From Gluconobacter kondonii (GTDB taxonomy: Bacteria > Pseudomonadota > Alphaproteobacteria > Acetobacterales > Acetobacteraceae), in NCBI RefSeq assembly GCF_002723995.1, contig NZ_BEWP01000002.1, positions 124,001 to 188,000 on the forward strand: a DNA stretch of 64,000 nt. Direction: 5' to 3'. The notes beneath the pieces were generated by a model, which did no database searches, had not been told where the DNA came from, and saw only the letters and a program-made list of their open reading frames with translations. Of this stretch, positions 7,848-15,707 are shown in pieces (the first letter of the stretch is position 1; every line of letters begins with the position of its first letter). Both the position numbers and the translations under genes were made by a program.

Positions 7848-9440
7848 ATGGGACCAGATGACAGATCTACAACGCCCAAAAACCATCCAGCCTCTCCAAT
7901 GAAGGCATTTCCTGTCCCCACCCTTCAGCGCATCGCTCTGGCGGCCTTCAGCCTTGCCTGTCTGGTGTTTTTCGGCTGGGCCTGCTGGAAAGGTCTGTGG
8001 TTCCTGTCATTCTGCGATGAAGGCGAGCATCTGCTGGGCGGACAGATGCTGAACGAAGGCGGCAGACTTTACGTCACCTACATCGACTCGCACGGGCCAG
8101 CCATCTTCATGCTGACCCAGCTCTACGGCGCTGTGTTCGGATGGCATTTTCCACAGGGCGCGCGACTGTTTCTGATTGTTCTGGCGCTCTTGGCTGCAGT
8201 GTCCATCAGCATCACACCGGCCTTATCCGACCGTCGCCATCGCCTTCTCGCCAGCCTGATCTTCCTTGGAAGCCTCGCATCCTACTGGCTGATGGATGCG
8301 TTCTACATGGTCAGCTTCTATCCGGTGGCCGGATTGATCACCGTCGGCCTTCTGGCGCTCTTCGCCGTCCCGACGTGGCTCAACAAAGCGCCCCACCCCT
8401 CGCTCTGCGCGCTCGCAGGAGGCTGTTTCGTGCTGGTTCTGGCCTGCGCTTACGCCTACGGGCCGGGGATGGTACTGATCGTGGGCTCCGCGTTCTGGCT
8501 GCTGGCCGCACAACGGGACTACAGCGCCATCCGCGCTTTCACGGGCGGGGCAGCCCTGACAACACTCCTGCTTGGTGTCTGGTTCCTCAAATATTCGGAT
8601 TTTGGGAGTTATGTGGTTTTCCACATTCTCTTCAACCAGATTGCCTATGCTCCCTTCATCAATTTCGGGCCAAAAACCTTTCTGGCTTCCTTCGTGCCGT
8701 CCTTCCATGGGGAAGCATTCTATCCCACGCTTGCACATCTCCTGCTTGCGGGGTCACTCGCTCTGCTCTTCTACCGCCGCCCGACCCGGAACCGGATCGC
8801 CATCCTGATCGGGTTTGCAGGCGTCATTCTCCTCAACGCCCGAGCCGCAACAGGCTTCAAGGACGGACAAAGCCTGATCATAGCCTTCGCCCTGACGGGG
8901 ATGGCATTTATGGGATTCTTCGAACAGCGTCAGAAAACTGCCCGGACACTACCGCTCAACCCGTTAGCCTGTTCTGCCTTGATGGTTTTGGCGTTCTGGG
9001 GAAGCAGCCATCTTGCCACAAACACCCCCTTCGGCTGGACCTATCGGGACAGCACACACCAACCACCCTATACACTCTACCAGCCCCTCAATGACTCCAT
9101 CAGCCAGAAGGTCAGAGCCCTCGTACCACCCGGGCAGCCCATTCTGATGCTGCCCTATACGCCCGAATTTTACTGGATGGCCGATCGGCGCCCTCCCGAG
9201 GGCTTTTACGAATATCTGCCCTGGGACTGGGTCTATGCCCAGCATTCCATACCCGGCTACCCACGCGATCTGTGCCAGAGCCTGCTCAAATCTCCGCCGC
9301 CACTGATCGTCTATACGCCGGAAACCGATCCCACTTCCCTGACAGTTCGGCCCTTCTTCGCCTGCGTCAAAGAAAGACTTGCAAGCCTTTACGCGCCCGT
9401 TGAAGGGTTTCCCTCGCTCCACGTCCTGCGCGCCCGATAG
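7848..9440 (+). CDS. Polytopic membrane protein, GT-C glycosyltransferase-like
   Basis: 530-aa integral membrane protein with roughly ten hydrophobic helices and a soluble C-terminal tail from about residue 400. Just after the first helix is CDEGEHLLGGQMLNEGGRLY followed by DSHGPAIFMLTQLYG; an Asp-Glu pair at this place, then a DxHGP segment, resembles the catalytic loop of GT-C enzymes (ArnT/PMT type) that use polyprenyl-phosphate sugars. It might therefore glycosylate a lipid or surface polymer. No close family is recognised. The start is uncertain: the ATG at 7848 has only weak GAAG upstream and another in-frame ATG lies at 7899. Monocistronic. Confidence 0.65.
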   Translation: MGPDDRSTTPKNHPASPMKAFPVPTLQRIALAAFSLACLVFFGWACWKGLWFLSFCDEGEHLLGGQMLNEGGRLYVTYIDSHGPAIFMLTQLYGAVFGWHFPQGARLFLIVLALLAAVSISITPALSDRRHRLLASLIFLGSLASYWLMDAFYMVSFYPVAGLITVGLLALFAVPTWLNKAPHPSLCALAGGCFVLVLACAYAYGPGMVLIVGSAFWLLAAQRDYSAIRAFTGGAALTTLLLGVWFLKYSDFGSYVVFHILFNQIAYAPFINFGPKTFLASFVPSFHGEAFYPTLAHLLLAGSLALLFYRRPTRNRIAILIGFAGVILLNARAATGFKDGQSLIIAFALTGMAFMGFFEQRQKTARTLPLNPLACSALMVLAFWGSSHLATNTPFGWTYRDSTHQPPYTLYQPLNDSISQKVRALVPPGQPILMLPYTPEFYWMADRRPPEGFYEYLPWDWVYAQHSIPGYPRDLCQSLLKSPPPLIVYTPETDPTSLTVRPFFACVKERLASLYAPVEGFPSLHVLRAR

Positions 9441-9452
9441 GGCGGGCACAGT

Positions 9453-9950
9453 TCAGTCTGCTGTGATCTCGTACAAAAGCATGGTGTCGCCATTGCGCTC
9501 AAACGTCTTGACCGCCCTCAGGCCAATACTGCCCAAAACTGTGCGGGACGCCAGATTGTCTTCCCGGGCCACGGCCACGATACGCTTCTCGCCCGTATCC
9601 AGCACATAGCGCAGGGCCGCAGCAGCCGCTTCGCGGGCAATGCCACGCCCGGCAGCCCAGGGAAAAATGGAAAATCTCAGACCCAGACCGCGCCCGTCGG
9701 GACGCTCGTGAACGCCGGTAATGCCAACAAAACGGCCATTTTCGCGGATCGCAAAAATCCCCACGCCACGCCGTGCCCAGAAACTGACGTCTTCCGCCAT
9801 CTCCTGTTCGGTCGTCGTACGATTACGAACGCCGCCCAACATCCGCGCAAACGCACCGGCATCACTTTTGAGCGCAACCATGTCTTCAAGGTCCGGCCAG
9901 TTGACCGGAGTCAGGACAAGCCGGGCGGTTCGGATTTCACGCCCCAGCAC
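9453..9950 (-). CDS. GNAT-family N-acetyltransferase (RimJ/RimL type)
   Basis: 165-aa acetyltransferase of the RimJ/RimL-like GNAT group. The start REIRTARLVLTPVNWPDLED is the standard opening of this group (TxRLxLxP), and the acetyl-CoA loop lies in FPWAAGRGIAREAAAAALRY with EDNLASRTVLGSIGLRAV near the end. Substrate is unknown; members modify ribosomal protein N-termini, antibiotics or small amines. Translation starts at a GTG preceded by GGAGAG. It is convergent with the gene to its left (13-bp gap) and lies downstream of ettA on the same strand, separated by a terminator. Confidence 0.85.
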   Translation of the reverse strand: MLGREIRTARLVLTPVNWPDLEDMVALKSDAGAFARMLGGVRNRTTTEQEMAEDVSFWARRGVGIFAIRENGRFVGITGVHERPDGRGLGLRFSIFPWAAGRGIAREAAAAALRYVLDTGEKRIVAVAREDNLASRTVLGSIGLRAVKTFERNGDTMLLYEITAD

Positions 9951-9978
9951 GCAGCTCTCCCCAGACCATCAGCAGAAA

Positions 9979-10013
9979 CCTTCAGCGGACAGGGGTGTCC
10001 CGTCCACTGAAGG
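9979..10013 (-). terminator. Terminator after ettA
   Basis: Stem CCTTCAG-C-GGAC / GTCC-A-CTGAAGG with one mismatch; reading leftward it is followed by TTTC. It lies 12 bp beyond the ettA stop. Confidence 0.6.
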
Positions 10014-10025
10014 GAAAACGCCGGA

Positions 10026-11705
10026 TCAGCGGGCCAGCGGACGATACTTGATGCGACCCGGCTCGGTTGCATCCGGCCCCAGACGACGGCGCTTGTCAGC
10101 TTCGTAGTCCTGGAAGTTGCCCTCGAACCACTCGACATGGCTGTCACCCTCGAATGCGAGGATATGCGTGGCCAGACGGTCAAGGAACCAGCGGTCATGG
10201 GTGATGATCACGGCGCAACCGGCAAATTCCGCCAGAGCGTCTTCCAGAGCACGCAGTGTATCGACGTCAAGATCGTTGGTCGGTTCGTCGAGCAGGATGA
10301 CGTTGCTGTCCTGCTTGAGCATCTTCGCGAGATGGACGCGGTTGCGCTCACCACCCGACAGGATGCCCACGCGCTTCTGCTGATCCGCACCTTTGAAGTT
10401 GAATGCGCCCACATAGGCCCGCGACGGTACCGTACGCTTGCCAAGCTGAATGACGTCCGTACCGCCGGAAATTTCTTCCCAGACCGTCTTGTTATCATCG
10501 AGCGTGTTGCGGGACTGATCGACGTATCCCAGCTTCACCGTATCGCCGATCTTGAGCGACCCGCCATCCGGCGCATCATCGCCCGTGATCATTTTGAACA
10601 GCGTGGACTTACCTGCACCGTTCGGTCCGATCACGCCCACGATGCCACCCGGCGGCAGCTTGAAGCTGAGATTGTCGATCAGCAGACGATCGCCAAAGCC
10701 CTTGCTGAGATTTTCGGCTTCAATAACCGTGCCACCCAGACGCGGGCCCGGCGTAATTACGATATCCGCCGTGCCGCCTGCCTTTTCAGCATTGGCGGCC
10801 AGCATTTCCTCATACTTCGTGATACGCGCCTTGCTCTTGGCCTGACGGGCCTTGGGCGAGCTGGAAATCCATTCCTGCTCGGCAGCAAGAGCACGCTGAC
10901 GGGAGCTTTCTTCCTTCTCTTCCTGCGCCAGACGCTTGCGCTTCTGAACGAGCCAGGAGGAGTAATTGCCTTCGAACGGATAGCCACGGCCACGCTCGAG
11001 TTCGAGAATCCAGTTTGTGACGTTATCAAGGAAGTAACGGTCATGGGTGATGACCATGACGGTGCCCTGATAGTCCCGCAGCGTCTTTTCGAGCCAGCTC
11101 ACGCTTTCGGCGTCGAGATGGTTGGTCGGTTCGTCAAGCAGCAGGATGTCGGGCTTTTCGAGCAGCAGGCGGCACAGCGCCACGCGGCGGCGTTCACCAC
11201 CCGAAAGCTTCGTAACCGGGCTGTCGGCTGGCGGGCAACGCAGCGCATCGAGCGCGATTTCCAGCTTGCGGTCCAGCTCCCAGCCGTCGCCAGCGTCGAT
11301 CTTTTCCTGAAGATCGGCCTGCTCGGCGAGCAGCGCGGTCATTTCGTCGTCCGACATCGGCTCGGCGAACTTCATCGAAATTTCGTTGAAGCGGTCCACG
11401 GCCTTTTTCAGGTCCCCGAAGCCCTGCGCAACGTTCTCGCCGACCGTCATGCTCTCGTCGAGCTTGGGCTCCTGTTCGAGATAGCCGATACGGACGCCCT
11501 CGGCGGCCCAGGCTTCGCCGCCATATTCTTTCTCAATGCCCGCCATGACCTTGAGCAGCGTGGACTTACCCGCGCCGTTCACACCCAGCACACCGATCTT
11601 CACACCCGGCAGGAAGGACAGCGTGATGCCCTTGAAGACTTCGCGCCCACCCGGATAGGCCTTCGTAAGGTCCTTCATGACATAGACATACTGGTAGGCG
11701 GCCAT
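10026..11705 (-). CDS. ettA: Energy-dependent translational throttle protein EttA (ABC-F)
   Basis: Soluble ABC-F ATPase that binds the ribosomal E site and gates entry into elongation according to ATP/ADP. Two ABC domains are visible: Walker A GVNGAGKSTLLKVMAG and signature VTKLSGGERRRVALCRLLL with LLLDEPTNHLDAESVSWLE in the first, then GPNGAGKSTLFKMITG and ILSGGERNRVHLAKML with LLDEPTNDLDVDTLRALED in the second, separated by the charged linker. 559 aa, the EttA length. The ATG at 11705 has GAGGAG nearby; the frame upstream runs into the tRNA gene and cannot be coding. Monocistronic. Confidence 0.95.
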   Translation of the reverse strand: MAAYQYVYVMKDLTKAYPGGREVFKGITLSFLPGVKIGVLGVNGAGKSTLLKVMAGIEKEYGGEAWAAEGVRIGYLEQEPKLDESMTVGENVAQGFGDLKKAVDRFNEISMKFAEPMSDDEMTALLAEQADLQEKIDAGDGWELDRKLEIALDALRCPPADSPVTKLSGGERRRVALCRLLLEKPDILLLDEPTNHLDAESVSWLEKTLRDYQGTVMVITHDRYFLDNVTNWILELERGRGYPFEGNYSSWLVQKRKRLAQEEKEESSRQRALAAEQEWISSSPKARQAKSKARITKYEEMLAANAEKAGGTADIVITPGPRLGGTVIEAENLSKGFGDRLLIDNLSFKLPPGGIVGVIGPNGAGKSTLFKMITGDDAPDGGSLKIGDTVKLGYVDQSRNTLDDNKTVWEEISGGTDVIQLGKRTVPSRAYVGAFNFKGADQQKRVGILSGGERNRVHLAKMLKQDSNVILLDEPTNDLDVDTLRALEDALAEFAGCAVIITHDRWFLDRLATHILAFEGDSHVEWFEGNFQDYEADKRRRLGPDATEPGRIKYRPLAR

Positions 11706-11780
11706 GGGAGGTCTCCTCAATCGGTGGATGGGCGGGGAAAAGCGGAACATCTGTCCCGCGAAAATCAGATCGGCACACCG

Positions 11781-11854
11781 TGCGCCCGGAGGGACTCGAA
11801 CCCCCAACCAAGCCGTTATGAGCGGCCGGCTCTAACCAATTGAGCTACAGGCGC
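11781..11854 (-). tRNA. tRNA with CAT anticodon (tRNA-Ile2 or elongator tRNA-Met)
   Basis: 74-nt cloverleaf on the minus strand: acceptor GCGCCTG / CGGGCGC with one G-T pair, D-arm AGCTCAATTGGTTAGAGC, anticodon loop CTCATAA, T-loop TTCGAGT. CCA is not encoded. It is not the initiator because the 1-72 pair is a normal G-C. The variable region TTGGT resembles the Ile2 tRNA, whose C34 is converted to lysidine by TilS, more than elongator Met, but this is a judgement by eye. Confidence 0.92.
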
Positions 11855-12021
11855 GCGGGTGCAGTCCGCAATCGCCCAACTCGGGTCTTTTTGCAAGGGC
11901 TGACATGGTGGAATGTGTCTTTTTAAGTTAGTGTGTCACGCCTTCCCGTTCCCTAAAGGCCGTTCAGGCGACCTTTGCTGCCGTTGCGAGATGGCCTCAC
12001 TGGTCCGTATTGCCCGAAGGG

Positions 12022-14241
12022 ATGTCCGATGCCTGCAAATATCGCGAAAATACCCAGCAGTACCTCTCAGACATGATACAGGCCGGGCCGGTCGCGCTTA
12101 TCCGCAAACTGCGCTGGCTCTACGCTCCCGATCCGGTCATGGCCGGATATGCGCTCCGGACAACGTTCACCTCGCTGCTCGCGCTCGGAATCGCGTTGCG
12201 GATGGAGCTTGGCAGCCCGCAATGGGCCGCGCTGACCGTATGGATGGTCGCGCAGGGCACGCGCGGACGTAGCCTCGCGAAAGCCAAATGGCACCTGTTC
12301 GGCATGGTGGTCGGCGTCATCAGCGGGATCATACTGGTCGCCTCCTTTCCGCAGTCGCCCCTGATGTTCATTCTCCTGCTGGCAGGCGGAATCGGCGCGT
12401 TCTGCATGATCGGCACATTCATGCCCGGTCCGGCGTCCATGACGAACTACCGCATCCACGGTATGCGCGCCTCGGGCTTCACCTACGCAATCGTCTCCCT
12501 CGACGGCATCGCGGACCCGCACCACATTTTCTCGATCGCCATGGCGCGCGCCACCTACATCTTGTTGGGCATCGTGTTGGAAGCTTCGATTTCCGGGCTG
12601 TTCCAGCTCGGCCTGACCAAACGGACGCGCCACCAGCTCGCCAGCACGTTTGAAGACACACTCAAACCCGCCCTGACCGCCATCGCGGACATTCTGATCG
12701 GCAAGGACGGGGCGATGCAGAACGTGCAAGGTATCTTCACCCAGATCACGACGCTCGGCGATCAGGTGGAGTTCGCGGAAGTCGAACTGGGCCGCCGCGA
12801 CCACGCCGGAGACCATGCCCGCGCGGCGCTGGCGGATATCGCAGTCCTTCTCGCCCGCGCCCTCGATCTCGCGACCCTCATGCGCCTGCCGCTCAGTCAG
12901 GACGACATGTTCCATCAGGAAGCCGAGGCCATCCGGGACGTGTTTCTCAAACTCCCTGCCCGACTGGAAGGGACGGAGACCATGAGCGCCCTTCTGGCCG
13001 ATCTGCTGGCCCTGCGCCGTCAGTGCCGCCAGAAAGTGGTGATCGATTTCAACACCGCCCAGCCGGACGATGCCGCGCGCGAAGCCGTCCTTCGCCACGG
13101 CATGCTTCAGCAGGCTCTCGTCGAACTGATCGACGCACTCCGCATGGCGTTAAGCCAGTTCGAAGCCAGCCGACACCCCGAAGCACACGACCATTTCCAT
13201 GCACCAATCCGCTCCTACCGCGACTGGCAGCAAGCCATTACCAACAGCCTGCGCTCCTCCGTCACGGTCTTCGGAGCGGGCCTCATCTGGATTTGCACCG
13301 CCTGGCCCAGCGGGCTGACCTTCATCATGTTCGTCTGCATCGTGTGCAGCCTGTTCTCAACTCTGGAACGCCCGGCACTGGCCACGCAGGCGTTCCTGCG
13401 CGGAGCCTGCTGTGCGGTCGTCGCGGCGGGCATCCTGAATCTGGCCCTGATGGGCAAATCGACGACGTTTGAAATGCTAGGCATGTGGTCGGGCCTTGCG
13501 ATGATGATTGGCGGTCTGGCCTTCGCCTACCCGCCCCTGACCCTCCCGGCCGTATCGTACAACCTGTTCCTGCCCATCCTGATCGGCCCGTCCAATCAGG
13601 CCAAAACCGACGAAATTACCTATTTCAACACAGCCATGCCGCTTGTTCTGGGGCTGCTCTACGCCTCGTGGATGTATCGCGTTTTTCTGCCCTACGACCC
13701 CGCCCATCAACGCTGGACCATGCGCGAAAACATCCTGCGTGACCTGCATCGGATCGCGGATGGGAGCGCCCGCGAAACGGTGGACAGCGTGGTCTCGCGC
13801 AATGTGGACCGCTTCGTGCGGCTCATGACCAATTCGGGCTCAACCCCGTCGCCCGTCATTCAGGCCTATCTGACGGGAATTCTGTCGGGCATGCGCGTCA
13901 TGCTCAATCTTCTGCGTCTTCAGGCCATTCGCCGCGATACGCGGCTTGTCGGGGATGCCAGCAAGGCGCTTTCCCTCGTCATGGGGCGCATGAGCCATTT
14001 CAGCGGACGCTATCACGGACATTACGGCCGCACCCTGCGGGCGACAAAGCTCGCGATCCTGCATCTGCGAACATGCGAGCGCAACGAGTCCCGCCCCCGC
14101 GAACGCTTCATCCTGATCGCCGCCCTGACCAGTCTGGACGTCATCGCCACGGAACTGGACACAAACCGTGTTTTCTTCGACGCGAACAGTCCGTATCTCG
14201 ACCCGTCCGTCCGCTCCGAGGAACTGGAATCGACTGGCTGA
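12022..14241 (+). CDS. FUSC-family inner-membrane protein (aromatic acid exporter-like)
   Basis: 739-aa protein with two copies of the FUSC layout: a block of about five hydrophobic helices (residues 40-190, starting PDPVMAGYALRTTFTSLLAL), a long soluble helical region, a second hydrophobic block (residues 400-550) and a soluble tail. AaeB/FusC proteins of this shape pump hydroxybenzoates, fusaric acid or similar organic acids with a membrane-fusion partner; no such partner is adjacent. The start is uncertain: the ATG at 12022 directly follows GAAGGG with no spacing, and an alternative ATG lies at 12073. Monocistronic, about 170 bp from the divergent tRNA. Confidence 0.82.
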   Translation: MSDACKYRENTQQYLSDMIQAGPVALIRKLRWLYAPDPVMAGYALRTTFTSLLALGIALRMELGSPQWAALTVWMVAQGTRGRSLAKAKWHLFGMVVGVISGIILVASFPQSPLMFILLLAGGIGAFCMIGTFMPGPASMTNYRIHGMRASGFTYAIVSLDGIADPHHIFSIAMARATYILLGIVLEASISGLFQLGLTKRTRHQLASTFEDTLKPALTAIADILIGKDGAMQNVQGIFTQITTLGDQVEFAEVELGRRDHAGDHARAALADIAVLLARALDLATLMRLPLSQDDMFHQEAEAIRDVFLKLPARLEGTETMSALLADLLALRRQCRQKVVIDFNTAQPDDAAREAVLRHGMLQQALVELIDALRMALSQFEASRHPEAHDHFHAPIRSYRDWQQAITNSLRSSVTVFGAGLIWICTAWPSGLTFIMFVCIVCSLFSTLERPALATQAFLRGACCAVVAAGILNLALMGKSTTFEMLGMWSGLAMMIGGLAFAYPPLTLPAVSYNLFLPILIGPSNQAKTDEITYFNTAMPLVLGLLYASWMYRVFLPYDPAHQRWTMRENILRDLHRIADGSARETVDSVVSRNVDRFVRLMTNSGSTPSPVIQAYLTGILSGMRVMLNLLRLQAIRRDTRLVGDASKALSLVMGRMSHFSGRYHGHYGRTLRATKLAILHLRTCERNESRPRERFILIAALTSLDVIATELDTNRVFFDANSPYLDPSVRSEELESTG

Positions 14242-14387
14242 CACAATCCTCACGAACCGATCACGAAGAAATGTTCTGAAACACACTTCCCTTTTCCGGG
14301 AAACGGGGGAATTGTTCGTTTTCAGCCGCGGGATACCGCGGACGACAGGTTTAAGACCTACTGGGTTTCAGAACTAAGGATACCGTG

Positions 14388-14789
14388 ATGTTTCGTCGTA
14401 TCGTGCCCGTCCTCGGCCTCGCCCTCGGGCTCGGTCTGGCTTCCCAGGCCGCCATGGCACAGGAACAGTCCCCCCCGCCCCCGCCAGCCGTTCAGGGCAC
14501 ACCGAGCAAGGACTTCACGGGCGTTTCGCCCGCCAACCTCGCTGGCATCATGAACTACTGCGTCGAGCAGCAGTATGTGTCCTATGACGAAGGCAACCCG
14601 GTTCTTTACGGGCTGAGCGAGAAATACAAGGCCACCGAACAGACAGTCGGCAATTTCGACTACGCGCTCGGCACCGCCGGTTACTTCGACAGCAATGGCA
14701 AGCGCTTCTACCTCGTGGCCTACACGAACGAAGACGACCGCCGCGCCGCCTGTCACGCAGCCGTCAAGGCCGCACAGCCGATGCTCTGA
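14388..14789 (+). CDS. Small secreted protein of unknown function
   Basis: 133-aa protein with a clear signal peptide (FRRIVPVLGLALGLGLASQA, cleavage after AMA) and then a proline-rich linker QSPPPPPAVQG. The mature part has two cysteines, in NYCVEQQYVSYDEG and RRAACHAAVKAA, which could form a disulfide in the periplasm. I do not recognise the family; it may be confined to acetic acid bacteria. AAGGA is 7 bases before the ATG at 14388. It is followed by a strong terminator, so it is transcribed separately from ppa. Confidence 0.8.
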   Translation: MFRRIVPVLGLALGLGLASQAAMAQEQSPPPPPAVQGTPSKDFTGVSPANLAGIMNYCVEQQYVSYDEGNPVLYGLSEKYKATEQTVGNFDYALGTAGYFDSNGKRFYLVAYTNEDDRRAACHAAVKAAQPML

Positions 14790-14817
14790 GCCCTGCCCGC
14801 AGGACCCGGATTTTCGC

Positions 14818-14855
14818 AAAAACTCCCCTGCCCCACGGCACGGGGAGTTTTTTTA
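14818..14855 (+). terminator. Terminator after the secreted orphan
   Basis: Hairpin AAAAACTCCCC / GGGGAGTTTTT with a 13-nt loop ending in a run of seven Ts, 28 bp past the stop codon: a textbook intrinsic terminator. Confidence 0.92.
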
Positions 14856-14963
14856 TACCCGCTTCCCGCCGTCAGACCGGACTTCCCTCCTTTCCGCTCT
14901 GGGCAGGGACCACAGGCGCCGGTAATATCCCCGCCTCTCCAAACAGTTCAGGACATGAACATC

Positions 14964-15485
14964 ATGGACGTTTCCAAGATCTCGCCCGGCAAAGACCTGC
15001 CCAACGACATCAACGTCGTCATCGAAATCCCGCAGGGATCGCAGGTGAAGTACGAAGTGGACAAGGACAGCGGCGCCCTCGTCGTTGACCGCTTCCTCTT
15101 CACGCCGATGGCCTATCCGGCTGCCTACGGCTTCATTCCGGGCACGCTGGCCGCCGATGGCGATCCGGCTGACGCTCTTGTCCTGACGCCGTCCGCCGTC
15201 GTGCCGGGTGCCGTGATCCGTGCGCGCCCGATCGGCATGCTGAAGATGGAAGACGAAAGCGGCCAGGACGAAAAGATCATCTGCGTCCCGCACGACAAGG
15301 TGCATCCGCAGTTCACGAACGTCCATTCCGTGGACGACCTGCCGGAAATCACGAAGAAGGCGATCACGCATTTCTTCGAGCGTTACAAGGATCTGGAACC
15401 CAACAAGTGGGTCAAGGTCACGGGTTGGGCTGACAAGGCCGCCGCAGGCGAAGTCATCATGGCTTCGGTCGCCGCCGCCAAGTAA
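14964..15485 (+). CDS. ppa: Inorganic pyrophosphatase
   Basis: Family I soluble pyrophosphatase, hydrolysing PPi to drive biosynthesis. The sequence shows [19 protein letters not shown], the [13 protein letters not shown] strand and the metal-binding [10 protein letters not shown], then [13 protein letters not shown] and the C-terminal [17 protein letters not shown]. The fifth position of the DxDPxD motif is Ala where an aliphatic residue is more common. 173 aa from the ATG at 14964 (AGGA 10 bases upstream); an ATG at 14955 almost abuts the ribosome-binding site. Monocistronic between two terminators. Confidence 0.95.
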   Translation: MDVSKISPGKDLPNDINVVIEIPQGSQVKYEVDKDSGALVVDRFLFTPMAYPAAYGFIPGTLAADGDPADALVLTPSAVVPGAVIRARPIGMLKMEDESGQDEKIICVPHDKVHPQFTNVHSVDDLPEITKKAITHFFERYKDLEPNKWVKVTGWADKAAAGEVIMASVAAAK

Positions 15486-15553
15486 ACTCCTGACTTCCGT
15501 CGGAGGAACGCCCATGGCGTGCCCCCGACGGACACCCTGATGGGTACGCTTTC

Positions 15554-15588
15554 AAAACCCCCTGCTTCCCCCGGAGGCAGGGGTTTTT
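15554..15588 (+). terminator. Terminator after ppa
   Basis: Stem AAAAC-CCCCTGC / GCAGGGG-TTTT (one bulged C) around an 11-nt loop, ending in five Ts, 68 bp after the ppa stop. Confidence 0.88.
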
Positions 15589-15633
15589 GTTCGATATCAC
15601 ATATATTTGTGGGAATTTATGATACAAGTAACA

Positions 15634-15668
15634 TTATATTATGTTCTTTACCGGTAAATATATGTTAC
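15634..15668. promoter_or_regulatory. AT-rich leader with two inverted repeats upstream of oprB
   Basis: Within a very AT-rich stretch (15595-15670) two palindromes occur in a row: AACAT-N6-ATGTT (AACATTATATTATGTT, from about 15630) and GGTAA-N7-TTACC (GGTAAATATATGTTACC, 15653-15669). The half-sites TAACAT/ATGTTA recur in both. They lie 40-80 bp before the oprB start, where a repressor or activator would act. I do not recognise the regulator; the layout is the inverse of a Zur box. Confidence 0.5.
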
Positions 15669-15707
15669 CTTCGGAAAGCTAACCTGCTTTTCCAAGGAAT
15701 CAGCGGA

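Noticed and set aside
10137-11843. Long plus-strand frame (568 codons) opposite ettA, extending into the tRNA
   Set aside because: Antisense shadow of ettA; it reads through a tRNA gene and lacks domain features.
15595-15670. Zur box in the oprB leader
   Set aside because: The half-sites point the opposite way (AACAT...ATGTT) to the Zur consensus, so the similarity is only AT-richness.
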